Shown here: in pieces, positions 10,580 to 21,322 of the stretch
Layout: each line of letters opens with the position of its first letter
How positions within the stretch are numbered: position 1 is the stretch's first letter
Source of the DNA: Anisodus tanguticus
Lineage: Eukaryota; Streptophyta; Magnoliopsida; Solanales; Solanaceae
Direction: 5' to 3'
DNA length: 64,000 nt
NCBI GenBank assembly: GCA_034509755.1
Contig: CM067539.1
Location: forward strand, 57,980,513 to 58,044,512
Translations under genes and position numbers: made by a program
The notes under the pieces: generated by a model
The model's database searches: none
Seen by the model: only the letters and a program-made list of their open reading frames with translations
What the model was told of the DNA's origin: nothing

Positions 10580-10895
10580 CAGTAAAACCTCGATAAATTA
10601 ATAACCTCGATTAGATAATAATTTTCTCCGGTCTTGACTTGGGCCAGTGGGGTAAAATAATAACCTCGATAAATGCATAAGATAATAATTTTAAAAAAAT
10701 TCCTTGAGGCACACTGAAAATATAAAATAATATTTCATTAAATACGTATGAAAATTACATATATAATTCATAAAATAAAGCACTTCCTAAACAATTTTTA
10801 TTTTAAACTTTTTCCTAAAATTACATAACTTGATGATTTTTATATTTGTACTCACATAATGCTTTTCTGATTTCATTAGTTAGCGTAGACTTTTT
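10580..10895. mobile_element. Pogo/Tigger-like (Emigrant-type) remnant
   Basis: 10580-10603 reads cagtaaaacctcgataaattaata, preceded by TA. This is nearly the Emigrant/pogo plant terminal repeat, which inserts at TA. The block ataacctcgat(a/t)aa recurs at 10661-10675. On the minus strand at 10895-10824, residues TLTNEIRKALCEYKYKN resemble the CENP-B/pogo N-terminal helix-turn-helix. The distance is too short for a full transposase, so this would be an internally deleted copy. The opposite terminal repeat was not found. Confidence 0.55.
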
Positions 10896-11193
10896 ACACC
10901 TTTCAAATGAGTAGCCATGGAAAAGAAGATATAATATATGAATTTTTATATTTTGGTATATGAAGTTAAAGTACACGTGTCTATTTATAAACTCTATATT
11001 GTGTACTTGAAACTCTTTACACACTTTTATTCAGTTATTAACAAAACATTTTATTGATAAGGAAGGATTAACTTAGACCTTTTGGATTCTAGCCCACTTC
11101 AGTTAGACTGAGTGTCCAAATCCTCCTTACCATAATTCGGATCCTCTGTTTGGGACATATATAGGACTTTTGCTATATGATAGAACATCATCT

Positions 11194-11552
11194 TCAGCCT
11201 TCTCCTCTTGTCCAGTTGACATCCTCAGCCTCTCGTGGGCGCTTGTTTCCACCACCCTCGGAAGCGGTGACACCAACTCGTCCTTGATCTTTAGCCGAAC
11301 TAGCATGACTATCAGCAGAATCTTGAAGCTCAGCATCAGGTCCACAAATCCCACCATTGACGGAAACATACTTGTAACTGTCGTCAAAGAGAGAACCATA
11401 ACTAGGACCAATCTTGAAAGCACGGTTGTTGTTTGAACTGTTAGCAAAATTGTCAACAGAACTGTTTTCAAGAAGAAAACCACATCCAGATTTGGTCACA
11501 CACTTGTCGACCAATATCTTTCGAATCACTAATACAAATCTTGTCTTAAAAT
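11194..11552 (-). pseudogene. Unrecognised reading frame directly inside a copia-type 5' LTR
   Basis: The minus frame from the LTR edge is open for about 110 codons, with Ser/Asn-rich sequence (NFANSSNNNRAFKIGPSYG), VNGGICGPDAELQDSADSHA and NKRPREAEDVNWTRGEG at the end, where KRPRE resembles a nuclear-localisation patch. It does not resemble the Gag of copia-2 or copia-7, although LTR and leader belong to that family. It may be a captured host-gene fragment or a divergent gag. A second frame (11483-11127) overlaps and may continue it after a shift. No function is assigned. Confidence 0.35.
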
Positions 11553-12669
11553 TGTTGGAATATGTAAAGCAACAACGAGAATAGTAAATAACTATTACAG
11601 TGATCGAAAGGATAAACAACAATGAGGACAACAACAAGTTGTCAGTATCTTGATCTTGAATGAAACTTCAAATATATAACTTGTATTCGGAAATACAAGA
11701 ACATGAACTGCTACTCTTGTGGCTTGTAGATCCGCTGAAAATACGATCGGTTAGAGTCCTTCGCCTGTTAAGTTAACACCTGAAACACTTAGCAACCAAT
11801 TAGATAAACCACAACACCACCGGCTGAGTCGAGAGATGACTCTCTGTCTTTAAGACAAGATTGTCCCCGTATATAGGCTTTACGGAAGTGTGGACAATAG
11901 TCTCCCAAGATGAAACAACAAACTATCAAGTGTGTAAAGCCTACACAAATGATCTCAGCGAAGAACATGAATAATGAAGATTACTAAGAGAAGGATTGCT
12001 ATTAGGAAAATCTGATCTCTTTGTGGTGTAGTGAACTTGTTTTTTCTGTTCATATATGTTCTTATATAGAATTGAACCAAATGCCTCAATTTATAGGTGT
12101 GCAAGATGGCCTCTTCAAGTGCCTAAGTAATGGTCATTTAAATGCCATGTAATGGCCCTTTAAACCACCAACTAATGCAGCCAAATAATGACTGAGTTAT
12201 GGAGGAAAAACTGCCAAGTTAATGCTCTAAAACCTCTCCATAATCAGCCAAACTTTTGGACTTCCGTCGAGCACTCACTCCCTGGAAGCGCCGAGGCGCT
12301 GCAGCATTTAGCACCACGGCTCCAGAAACCAAAAATTGGAATTAGCGCAGCGCCACTCCGGCCCAGTCCGGGAGGCGATGCGGCCCTTCTCGGCTCCGCA
12401 GCCATTTCCGACCCGTTCCATCTTACACTTCGCACAATCCTTCCTTCGTTTACCAACGTGGAACACTTGTCATTTAGCAAATAACTGTCCATCATTCTAT
12501 GTCTCAAACATTTCACTTACGTACCAATATTTCTTTCATTAACAAAATTTACGATACTTGGCACTAAGATTGCACATGTGTGGAAACGATATTTCCGACG
12601 TGCAGGGCTCAATTGTTCGAGTCATAAATAATGGGATAAATTTATTTCCACATTAGTAAATTTCCAACA
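11553..12669 (-). repeat. 5' LTR of a truncated copia-2/7-family element
   Basis: Starts tgttggaatatg and ends aaatttccaaca like the other LTRs of this family (14715, 20388, 53285). It shares the TATA region (caatttatag, about 12090), the cgaggc/gccgc-rich block at 12290-12400 and the gtcataaat...tgggata end. It is about 200 bp longer and more diverged. The inner leader motif (11537-11552) is retained, and no matching target duplication was found, so it is an LTR plus leader rather than a solo LTR. Confidence 0.85.
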
Positions 12670-12900
12670 ATATCTGGTAGAAGCATCCTTGATAATGTGA
12701 TAGTTGCACATGAACTGGTAGAAACATCCTTAATATTTTTTTTCACATTTCATTTATTATCAGTTGAATTGAATTTTGGTTCTTTCTTAGAAAATTAAAG
12801 AAATAAGTTTTGTTCACTACCTATACACGGTAACAAGAGTTATATATATGTAGAAAATAATTTTGTGACAAAACATATTATCCTTAGATAGTATAAATAA

Positions 12901-13126
12901 GGGTAGCCAAGTTGGTGTAGCAGTAGAGCGCGGGACTGCAAGGTCACGAGTTCGATCCCCTGCATAAACCTTCTTGGTTGAGCCTGTCACACATGGCTTG
13001 CCAAGTGTGGTTAATCGGCTGACGTGGTTTGCAGGCTATTGCGTCAGTTCGGGGTTTACCCTGTGCGCACTCGAGAGAGTAGCGGCTGCGGGTTCCTTCG
13101 TCAACAAAAAAAAAGAAAAAAAAAGA
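12901..13126 (+). mobile_element. tRNA-derived SINE
   Basis: A pol III box A, TAGCCAAGTTGG (12904-12915, an exact match to TRGCNNARYNGG), and box B, GTTCGATCC (12950-12958), are about 35 bp apart in a tRNA-like head. A tRNA-unrelated body follows to about 13105, with gtagcggctgcgggttcctt near its end, then an A-rich tail. This is SINE architecture, transcribed by pol III and mobilised by LINE enzymes. The 3' body resembles Au/Solanaceae-type SINEs from memory, which is not verified. Target duplications are unclear. Confidence 0.85.
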
Positions 13127-14709
13127 ATATATATTTGAATATTTATATAATTATATTTTTTTGTTGAATTCTAACTAAAAAATTAGCTTAATTGATCTGT
13201 TGAATGCAATCATTTTATGGTCAACTAAGTCAACAATAGAAATTTTAAAAAATTATAAAATTAAGACTATAATACTAGTTTTATTTTTGTAATAGAACTA
13301 CAACACAAGATAATACATAAGATCATTGTATAATTACATTATTTTGTTTGTTTTATAACAATAAATTCACATATTACACATATTTACTCACTTATGTAGC
13401 TAAAGATTACACACGAATTGTTATCGTATAGTAGTTAATGTCTTGTGCAATACTGTAGCTACCATTTATTTAACCAAATCATTAATCTTTTCACAACGCA
13501 TGTGTAAATCATCCAATATTCTATGTTATCATTTATTATTGATTTATTTATACCATTTATTTATAACTTAACCTTGTCTTATATACGTATTGAATTTTCA
13601 CCTTTATATAGAATGATTTTCACATTTGAATTTCAATAGTTTATAAAAATCTCACAAGATTATATTTTTAATTGATTTAATATGCATTCAAAATAAAACT
13701 CCCACAATTCAATAAAAAGGATAATAAAATAATAAGTTTGGTAACATAAAAGGTTAAGAATAACTCATATATATATATATATAATTAAATCAGTATTTTT
13801 TTAGGTCAATTAAAATTATTCTTGATATAAGAAAACAAAACTTCAAATATGAGATGGTTAATCATTCAATTTTTAAATATATAAGGATGTATATTAAGAG
13901 AGTTAATTATTTTATTTTAAATTATAACATCAAAAATATAGAAAAAACTCAAAAATTTGCGAAAAAAGATAAATACAAATGCTGGCCTATGAGAGTGCCA
14001 CATCACCTCTCCTAATATCTAGCTTTAGATTATATATAGATATAAATATAGATATAGGTTGATTGATTTACAATACATATCTTACATTTATTAATTTGAT
14101 TTAAATGCATAGCAGTGCCAGTACATTTTTGCCGTATTTGGAAACGATTTGATTTTAACTTTTTTTTTAATTGTAGTTCAATATTCTAAATGTTTAATTT
14201 GGTGGTAGAAGAAAAGTTATCGGGTTGAGAGGAAGAAGAACTTGGGAAGAAATAATATAGTAGAGTAATATTTACCTTTCTCAACTTTTAGAAATGGAGA
14301 AGTAACAAAAACTCTAGTGAATCCCTCAAATTATGTAGGTGATTCGAGAAAATTCGGTGGGTGTGGGGGATTAGAATTTGATTTTTTCGTTGCGGAAGTT
14401 CTACAAGCCTTAAAAGCACGTTTTCTTTGTTTTGCACATGAAAAGAACTTCATTCTAGAATATCTATGATTAGTGGGGTGCAAATGTTAAAACCATGGCA
14501 TAAAACTTTTGGCAGCCACATAATAACAAAGAAAATTTCTTCCTTTGCTGTCGGTGGCAGGCAGGATTTTCATTAAACAAAAAGTTAATTATCTATTATT
14601 TATTTATATTTTAATTTTATATATATAATATGATTTTCTAACCTGAACTCCTTATGTTTCTCTAGTTTTGCCCCTGCATTCAAATGAAGTAATAGATTTC
14701 TAGGGCTTA
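13127..14709. other. AT-rich intergenic DNA, no gene seen
   Basis: Very AT-rich with a short (TA)n at 13769-13782 and no supported coding frame. It ends at the target duplication of copia-2 (tatta, 14710-14714). Confidence 0.65.
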
Positions 14710-14714
14710 TATTA

Positions 14715-15630
14715 TGCTGGGATACAATTGTTGTAGGGAATTAGAAGTAAATAACTATTACAATGGTAGAAAGGATAAATAAACTATTACAATAAAATTG
14801 GAAATCAAGAACTTATCAAACTGTTTGTGTGATTTGCTGAGTCGAGTGACGACACTATGTCTTTAAGACAAGATTGTCCCGTATATCTCCTTTTACCGTG
14901 TTTAGCAATAGTCTCCCAAGATACAACATCAACTTAACAAATGAGTAAATGAAACTCAAGTGTTACTTTTGAAGAACTTTGAGTATAGCGACTTTGCTAG
15001 AGAGTAAGAAGATGAAATCAGAAAATGTGGAATATTTTCTAAGTGTTGTGTAGTGTTCTTCAATTGAGCCAAATGCCTCAATTTATAGTGTAAGGAGAAG
15101 ACCCCTCAACTAGACAACTAATGACCTTCGATAGCCATGTAATGACACTTGATTGAGGGGTTACATTTAGCCAAATAATGGCTGAATTCATGTGGCAAGT
15201 AATGGAGAATCAATGCTCCAAAACCAGCCCAAAAGTCAGATTTTTCCAACTTCTCGTCGCAACATTCTTCCTCCGAAGCACCGCGGCTCCAGTGACTTCC
15301 CAACCAATTAGCGCCGCTACTCCGACGGTGTGGCGCCGCGGCCCTTCACGGCTCCGCGATGATTTCCAACTCGTTTCATCTTACACTTCGTACACTTCTT
15401 CTTTCTTTTACCAACGTGGAATACTTTGTCATTTGGCCAATAACCGTCCATAATTCTATGTCTCAAACGTATTACATACGTACCAATATCTCTTTCACTA
15501 ATGAAATTTGCGATACTTGGCACTACGTGTGCACGTGTGTGGAAACGACGTTTCCGACATGCGGGCCTCAATTGTTCGAGTCATAAATTAATGGGATATA
15601 CTTAATTCCACATTTAGTAAATTTCCAACA
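14715..15630 (-). repeat. Copia-2 3' LTR
   Basis: 916 bp, tgctgggatac...aaatttccaaca (outer end mutated from tgttggg). It is highly similar to 20388-21322. Differences are mostly small indels, for example an extra cgtacactt-type segment near 15390 and about 45 bp less in the GC-rich block. Confidence 0.93.
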
Positions 15631-16177
15631 ATCCTCTTTTGAAAGAGATTTTGGCACACACATTTGGTGCCTTTTCCAGCAATATTTTACCGGACCGATG
15701 TTGCATCTGAATAGGTAGCATACGCTTTGAACCTTCCATAGTTGAATACCATCGGACTTACTTACTGCGCGGTGAACGTGATGTCTTAAACCGTCAGTGT
15801 TTAGTGTAAGCCATGTCAACGGTACCAACACAACAACTTCATTTACTCAGTTCTTCGTAATATTTTGTCCGTTGTGGCCGTGGACACTTCTTGGATTCTT
15901 AAAGGTTTAGGAACCATTAAAAATTTCCCCAAACCTAACCTCAACCGGTGAGGATCATTAAAGGTTTTGGAAAGTTAACCTTCATCCACACGGCTGATAT
16001 CACTTGTAGTCTATCACGGGAACGACTTTGGATTTGGTGTTTCTTTACAGAAATCACTATCTGAAGTGCTCATGCTTCCACCGAAGCGATCAACTGAACC
16101 TTTACGGCTTAGTTTTCCCATTGAACCTAATTTCGGGATCTCCAGTCAGTAAGGTTGGGTTACCACTGTATTGGTCC

Positions 16178-17047
16178 TTATACTTTGGGTTTTAAGCCCA
16201 TTCCCCTAGACATGCAACACATCTGATCCTTGGGTAAGCCCTTTGTCAGTGGGTCAGCTATGTTATCCTTTGATTTTATGTAATCAATATATATTATACC
16301 CGTGGTGATCAGCTGCCTAACGGTCTTATGTCTCCGTCGAATATGACGAGACTTGCCGTTGTACATAGAATTTCGTGCCCTTCCTAGAGCCGACTGGCGA
16401 TCGTAGTGGATCATTACAGAAGGTACGAGTTTGTTCCAACAAGGAACATCCTCTAAGAAGTCATGAAGCCACTCAGCTTCTTCTCCTGCTTTGTCTAAAG
16501 CGATAAACTCCGATTCCATCGTGGATCGGGTGATGCAAGTTTGCTTAAAGGATTTGCAAGACACAATCCTACCACCAATTGTAAATACATACCCACTGGT
16601 GGACTTGGTGTTCTCTATATCAGATATCCAGTTTGCATCACTGTACCCCTCCAGTATAGGTGGATATCTCGAATAATGCAACCCATAAGTTAGCGTGTAT
16701 TTCAGGTATTGAAGTACCCGATTCAACGCCTTCCAGTGATCATTACTCGGATTACGGGTAAACCTAGCCAACATGTTGACTGCATAAGCAATATCAGGTC
16801 GGGTGCAGTTTGTTATGTACATTAAACTACCAATCACCTGTGCATATTGCTCCTGGCATATGGGTGCACTACGATTTTTATTAAGCTTTTGATTTCTATC
16901 CATTGGTGACTTTATAGGCGAACTGTCAAACATCTCAAACTTTCTCAAAACATCCTTGATGTAGTGAGACTGAGATAAGACCAGTACGTCAGACGTCTTA
17001 GAGATTTTTATCCCTAAGACGACATCTGCGATACACATATCCTTCAT
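16178..17047 (-). pseudogene. Copia-2 RT thumb and RNase H
   Basis: An open frame of 289 residues starting MKDMCIADVVLGIKI, directly after a TAA at 17057-17059. It covers the RT connection (RPDIAYAVNMLARF, LQYLKYTLTYGLHY) and RNase H with YSDANWISD (first Asp), STMESEFIALDKAGEEAEW (Glu), IHYDRQSALGRA (Asp) and the DNIADPLTKGL block. It is full length for this part and ends GLKPKV near the 3' LTR. It is separated from the RT palm only by the TAA that copia-7 also has. Confidence 0.9.
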
Positions 17048-17866
17048 GTCGAAGCATTATTTCAACATGTTCTTAGTCTCTAGTATTATGTTAGGACATC
17101 TCCCTATGATCAACATGTCGTCTACATACATGCATATCATAACAAACGAGTCAGAGTTACCTTTCATGTAGACACATTTGTCACACTCATTAATGGCGAA
17201 ACCCTTCGATAGTAGAGTACTATCAAATTTTTCGTGCCATTGCTTCGGGGCTTGTTTCAGACCGTACAGAGATTTGACAAACCGACAGACTTTCTTCTCT
17301 TGCCCTGGAACTACATACCCCTTGGGTTATTCCATACAGATTTCTTCTTCCAAATCACCATTTAGGAAGACTGTCTTGACATCCATTTGATGTATCTCAA
17401 GGTCACGTAACGCTACGATCGCAATGAATACCCTTATGGATGTTATTCGAGATACCAGGGAGTACGTGTCAAAGTAGTCAAGGTCTTCTTTCTGCCGATA
17501 GCCCTTGACTACCAACCTGGCCTTGTACTTATCTATAGACCCATCTGCTTTATACTTCCGTTTGAGTATCCACTTACAACCCAATGGTTTATTTCCCGGA
17601 GGAAGAACAACCAACTCCCAAGTATGGTTATGCAGAATGGAGCCTATTTCACTCTCAATAGCTTCTTTCCAGAGCGGTGCCTCTGGAGTTGACAATGCTT
17701 CAGCAATTGTCCTTTGTTCATCATCAACCATATAAGCTACAAAGTCAGGATCGAAGGATTTATCCTTCCTGGTCCTTTTACTTCGCCTTAGTTCCATCTC
17801 TGGAGTCTCCGAGTTATGAGAATATGGAACACTAGATTTCGGATATTCAGCCACTTCGAGATCCAC
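17048..17866 (-). pseudogene. Copia-2 reverse transcriptase palm and fingers
   Basis: Blocks in order: LWKEAIESEIGSILHNHTWE, GCKWILKRKYKADGSIDKYK, ARLVVKGYRQKEDLDYFDTY, HQMDVKTVFLNGDLEEE, VKSLYGLKQAPKQWHEKF, and near 17110 the catalytic MYVDDMLI with both aspartates. Broken by a TAA at 17327-17329 (Gln codon in the sister copy) and a TAA at 17057-17059. The second stop is also present at the same place in copia-7. Confidence 0.9.
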
Positions 17867-19235
17867 TAGATCTGAAGCATCTAGATCCGGGCCGTCAACG
17901 ACTCCCGGTTCCTAAGAGCTTTGTTCATAACTTCGTTTGCGAGAGGTTATGTCTTTTTCCTTTCTAGGAAAGGTACCTTCAAAGAATTGAGCATTCCTTG
18001 ATTCCATTATTGTACCCCCGTGGATACCTGGAATATCTGACTTATGCACTAAGAAACGATAAGCACTACTGTTATTTGCATATCCGATGAATATGCAATC
18101 TACAGTCTTAGACCCAATCTTGACCTACTTTGGCTTGGGTACTTCAACCTTTGCCAGACAACCCCACACCTTTAAATATTTATAGGTGGGTTTCTTTCCC
18201 TTCCATGATTCATATGGAGTTTTGTCCTTACCCTTATATGAGACTCTGTTAAGAATCGTATTAGCAGTAAGGACGGCTTCTCCCCACATGTTTTGGGGAA
18301 GACCGGAATTGATGAGCAAGGCATTCATCATTTCCTTCAATGTGCGATTCTTACGTTCTGCCACACCATTCGATTGAGGTGAGTATAGAGCCGTCGTTTG
18401 ATGAACAATGCCCGATTGAGCACAATATTCCTCAAATGGCGCTACATATTCTCCCCCTCTATCACTACGAATGGATTTAATCTGCATGCTTAGTTGGTTC
18501 TCAACTTCTGCTTTGTAACGTCGGAACACTTCAAAGGCTTCATCCTTACTTTTCAACAAGTAAAGGTAATAATACTTTGTGCTATCATCAATGAATGTCA
18601 CAAAGTACTTGTTCCCCCTTCTAGTTTGTGCAAACTTCAAATCATATATATCTGCGTGAATAAGTTCTAGAGGAGCGGTATTCCTTTCGATGGATCGAAA
18701 AGGAAGCTTTGTGAGTTTTGCCTCTACGCACACCTCACACTTCTGTTGAGAGTTTATGTCGATAGACGGCAACAACTCCAACTTTACCAACCTTTGGATG
18801 GATTTGTAGTTGACATGTCCTAATCTATGATGCCATAAATTAGAGGACTCAAGCAAGTAAGAAGAAGAGACTTCAATATTATTACTTGTACGTAATACAT
18901 ACATGGTGTTAACTTTGAAGAGGCCTTCACAGACTAATCCTCTTCCTACAAACGTTCCATTCTTAATGACTACAAATTTATTGGACTCAAACACTAGCCT
19001 AAAACCAGTATTAACCAATAAAGGACATGAAATTAAATTTCTTCTCATCTAAGGAACATGCATCACTTCCTTCAGAATGAGCTCCTTTCCAGAAGTCATC
19101 TTCAGGACTACCTTTTCTACCCCAGCACATCAGAGGAAGCGTTGTTTCCCATGAACAGTTTTTATTCGTAACCGGTGTATAAGTGGAGAAGGCATCTCTA
19201 TTGGAACAGATGTGTTTTGTAGCACCTGTGTCCAT
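17867..19235 (-). pseudogene. Copia-2 protease and integrase
   Basis: Protease start at 19235: WMDTGATKHICS keeps the DTGA catalytic motif but is preceded by a TAG directly after gag. A shift follows near 19150-19050. The 307-residue frame 19048-18125 holds the pre-integrase finger (HHRLGH, then CEVCVEAK) and the DDE core: ELIHADIYD, IRSDRGGEY, NGVAERKNRTLKEM, so D, D and E are all present. It ends at a TAG at 18125. The remaining C-terminal part (CIFIGYA, SRNAQFF) continues to 17870 with one further stop near 17910. Confidence 0.9.
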
Positions 19236-19238
19236 CCA

Positions 19239-20348
19239 CTATTGCATGAGATTCTCAACAAGGTTTGCTTCTAGCACCACCGTTGAGAACTCCTCAATCA
19301 TGTCGTCCAGAAACTGGTCTTTAACGACGTTAACCTGTGTCTTGCCCTTAGCCTTGGCCTTCTCTTGTTGCTCAATCTTGAGCTTGCGGCAGTCCTTGAT
19401 CATGTGAGCAGGTTTCCCACAGTGGTGACAGTTTCCTTTGAACTTCTGCGCTGCTTGGGTCTTGCCGTCTTTCTGGAACTTGCACTTTTTGCTTAGGTTC
19501 CCTTTGGCCTCAACCAGATTTGCCTTTGCCTCAGCGGGTTGTTTACCCCTAGGTAAGGCCTTCTTATTATCTTCCTGAATTTGAAGTTTGATAATAAGTT
19601 CTTCAAAGGCCATCTCATTTGTCTTGAGTTTTAAGTAACTCATAAACTCATTCAATGAAGGAGGTAACTTTTCAATCAGTGATGCAACCAAAAACTGCTC
19701 TTTTGGTTTCATTCCTTCCAAATCCAGGTGATGTAAAATCATTTGGAATTCCTGGACTTGGGACATCACTGTTTTACTATCCACCATTTGAAATTTCAGA
19801 AATTTTCCAACGATGAATTTCTTAGTACCTGCATCTTGTGCGTTGTACTTCTTGTGCAGTTTCTCCCACAACTCTTTGGCAGTGCCAATGATGCAATACA
19901 CCGTATAGAGAGGGTCTAACAACCAGTTCAATATGTAATTCTTACACATGAAATCACTATGACTCCATGCATCAAGAACCATCTTCATGCCATTAATGAC
20001 ATTGATACCTAGGCCCCCTTCACCCGTTTTAGAAGGTGAAGGGTCCATTTCATCTCCAGCTTGTGGAGGATTTTCTGTTAGGAAACGTGCCATTCCCATA
20101 ACAGTCAGGTAGAATAGCATCTTTTGTTGCCATCTCTTGAAGTTTGACCCCATGAACTTTTCAGGGCGTTCATGGTGAAATCCAGCGGGTGGAGGAACGA
20201 TAACGTTCCCTTGAGTGGAAGTAAAGGCGTTGGATGATCCTTGAGCAACCAGAAAGGAATTAGGAGTGCCTTGAGCAGTGATGAAGGCAGAGGGATTGCC
20301 TTGAGCAGCAGCAGCAGAATCAGAAACAGTTTGATCTCTTCCAATCAT
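19239..20348 (-). CDS. Copia-2 Gag, apparently intact
   Basis: 369 residues from ATG 20348 (MIGRDQTVSDSAAAAQ). The N-terminal tail carries four copies of an AQG(N/T/S) repeat. Capsid-like part: FHHERPEKFMGSNFKRWQQK, LTVMGMARFL, YTVYCIIGTAKELWEKLHKK, VQEFQMILHHLDLEGM. Near residue 310 is a zinc knuckle CHHCGKPAHMIKDC (CX2CX4HX4C), which binds RNA for packaging. It ends at a TAG immediately before the protease motif. The sister copy (57865) has TGG there, so the stop is a point mutation rather than a designed readthrough site. Confidence 0.88.
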   Translation of the reverse strand: MIGRDQTVSDSAAAAQGNPSAFITAQGTPNSFLVAQGSSNAFTSTQGNVIVPPPAGFHHERPEKFMGSNFKRWQQKMLFYLTVMGMARFLTENPPQAGDEMDPSPSKTGEGGLGINVINGMKMVLDAWSHSDFMCKNYILNWLLDPLYTVYCIIGTAKELWEKLHKKYNAQDAGTKKFIVGKFLKFQMVDSKTVMSQVQEFQMILHHLDLEGMKPKEQFLVASLIEKLPPSLNEFMSYLKLKTNEMAFEELIIKLQIQEDNKKALPRGKQPAEAKANLVEAKGNLSKKCKFQKDGKTQAAQKFKGNCHHCGKPAHMIKDCRKLKIEQQEKAKAKGKTQVNVVKDQFLDDMIEEFSTVVLEANLVENLMQ

Positions 20349-20371
20349 CTTTCTTAGGTACTTACAACAAA

Positions 20372-20548
20372 AATCTTTTCCTAAAATTGTTGGGATACAA
20401 TTGTTGTAGGGAACGAGAAGAAAGTATCTATTACAATAGTAGAAAGGATAAACAAACTATTACAATAAAACTGGAAATTAAGAACTTATCAAACTGCTTG
20501 TGTGATTTGCTGAGTCGAGTGATGACACTCTGTCTTTAAGACAAGATT
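20372..20548 (-). promoter_or_regulatory. Leader segment complementary to LTR (candidate priming or folding element)
   Basis: At the place where copia elements carry TGGTATCAGAGC, this family has a leader that reads ATTTTAGGAAAAGATT on the minus strand, starting right at the LTR edge. It pairs 12 of 14 with 20535-20548 in the LTR (tttaagacaagatt). In copia-7 and in the element at 11553 the same pair is a perfect 14 of 14. No tRNA-Met site is visible. Confidence 0.6.
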
Positions 20549-21322
20549 GCCCCGTATATATCCTTTTACGATGTTGAGCAATAGTCTTCCAAGATACAAC
20601 AACAACTTAACAAATGAGCAAAGGAAACTCAAGTGTTACTCTTGAATAACTTTGAGTATATTGACTTTGCTAGAGAGGAAGAAGATGAAATCAGAAAATC
20701 TGGAATATTTTCTAAGTGTTGTGTAGTGTTCTTCAATTGAGCCAAATTCCTCAATTTATAGTGTAAGGAGAAGACCCCTCAACTAGCCAACTAATGGCCT
20801 TCAATAGCCATGTAATGACACTTGATTGAGGGGTTACATTTAGCCAAATAATGGCTGAATTCATGCGGCAAGTAATGGAGAATCAATGCTCCAAAACCAG
20901 CCCAAATGTCAGATTTTTCCAACTTCCCGTCGCAGCATTCTTCCTCCGAAGAGCCGCGACGCTGTGAATTAGCGCCGCGGCAATGCGGCTCCAGTGACTG
21001 CCCAACCAATTAGCGACGTGGTTACGACAGTGTGGCGTCGCGGCCCTTCACGGCTCCGCGGTGATTTCCGACTCGTTTCATCTTACACTTCTTCCTTCTT
21101 TTACCAACGTGGAATACTTTGTCATTTGGCCAATAACCGTCCATAATTCTATGTCTCAAACGTATTACATACGTACCAATATCTCTTTCACTAATGAAAT
21201 TTGCGATACTTGGCACTACGTGTGCACGTGTGTGGAAACGACTTTTCCGACGTGGGCCCCCCAATTGTTGAGTCATAAATTAATGGGATATACTTAATTC
21301 CATATTTAGTAAATTTCCAACA
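20388..21322 (-). repeat. Copia-2 5' LTR
   Basis: 935 bp, tgttgggatac...aaatttccaaca. It contains a minus-strand TATA box near 20751-20761, a gccgcggc-rich block at 20950-21060 and the palindrome-like tgtctttaagaca at 20531-20543. Confidence 0.93.
20751..20761 (-). promoter_or_regulatory. LTR TATA box
   Basis: The minus strand reads CTATAAATTGAGG. The same box is conserved in the other LTRs of the family at about 15081, 53650 and 59337. It places the transcript start near the ACACTACACAACAC segment, upstream of the tttaagacaagatt motif, so that motif would be in the 5' leader RNA. Confidence 0.6.

Larger units (their letters stand above)
14715..21322 (-). mobile_element. Copia-2: full-length Ty1/copia retrotransposon with target duplication
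   Basis: 6.6 kb between two approximately 0.92-kb LTRs, flanked by the perfect 5-bp duplication TATTA (14710-14714 and 21323-21327), which proves the boundaries. Minus-strand order: gag (20348), protease, integrase, RT, RNase H (16178), then the purine tract AAAAGAGGAT just inside the 3' LTR at 15631-15640. It is the same family as copia-7 in the EXO70 locus. Gag is intact; pol has a handful of stops, so the insertion is fairly young but not autonomous. Confidence 0.95.

Noticed and set aside
11553..12669. A solo LTR
   Set aside because: Flanking 5-mers do not match and the leader typical of the family interior is attached on the inner side, so it is the 5' end of a truncated element.
12901..12972. 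A functional tRNA gene
   Set aside because: Box A and box B are present, but the acceptor stem does not close and a long non-tRNA body with an A-rich tail follows, which is SINE structure.
19236..19250. CAA-TAG between Gag and protease in copia-2 as a programmed readthrough signal
   Set aside because: The sister copy copia-7 has CAA-TGG at the same place, so the TAG is explained by one point mutation; no downstream readthrough structure was seen.
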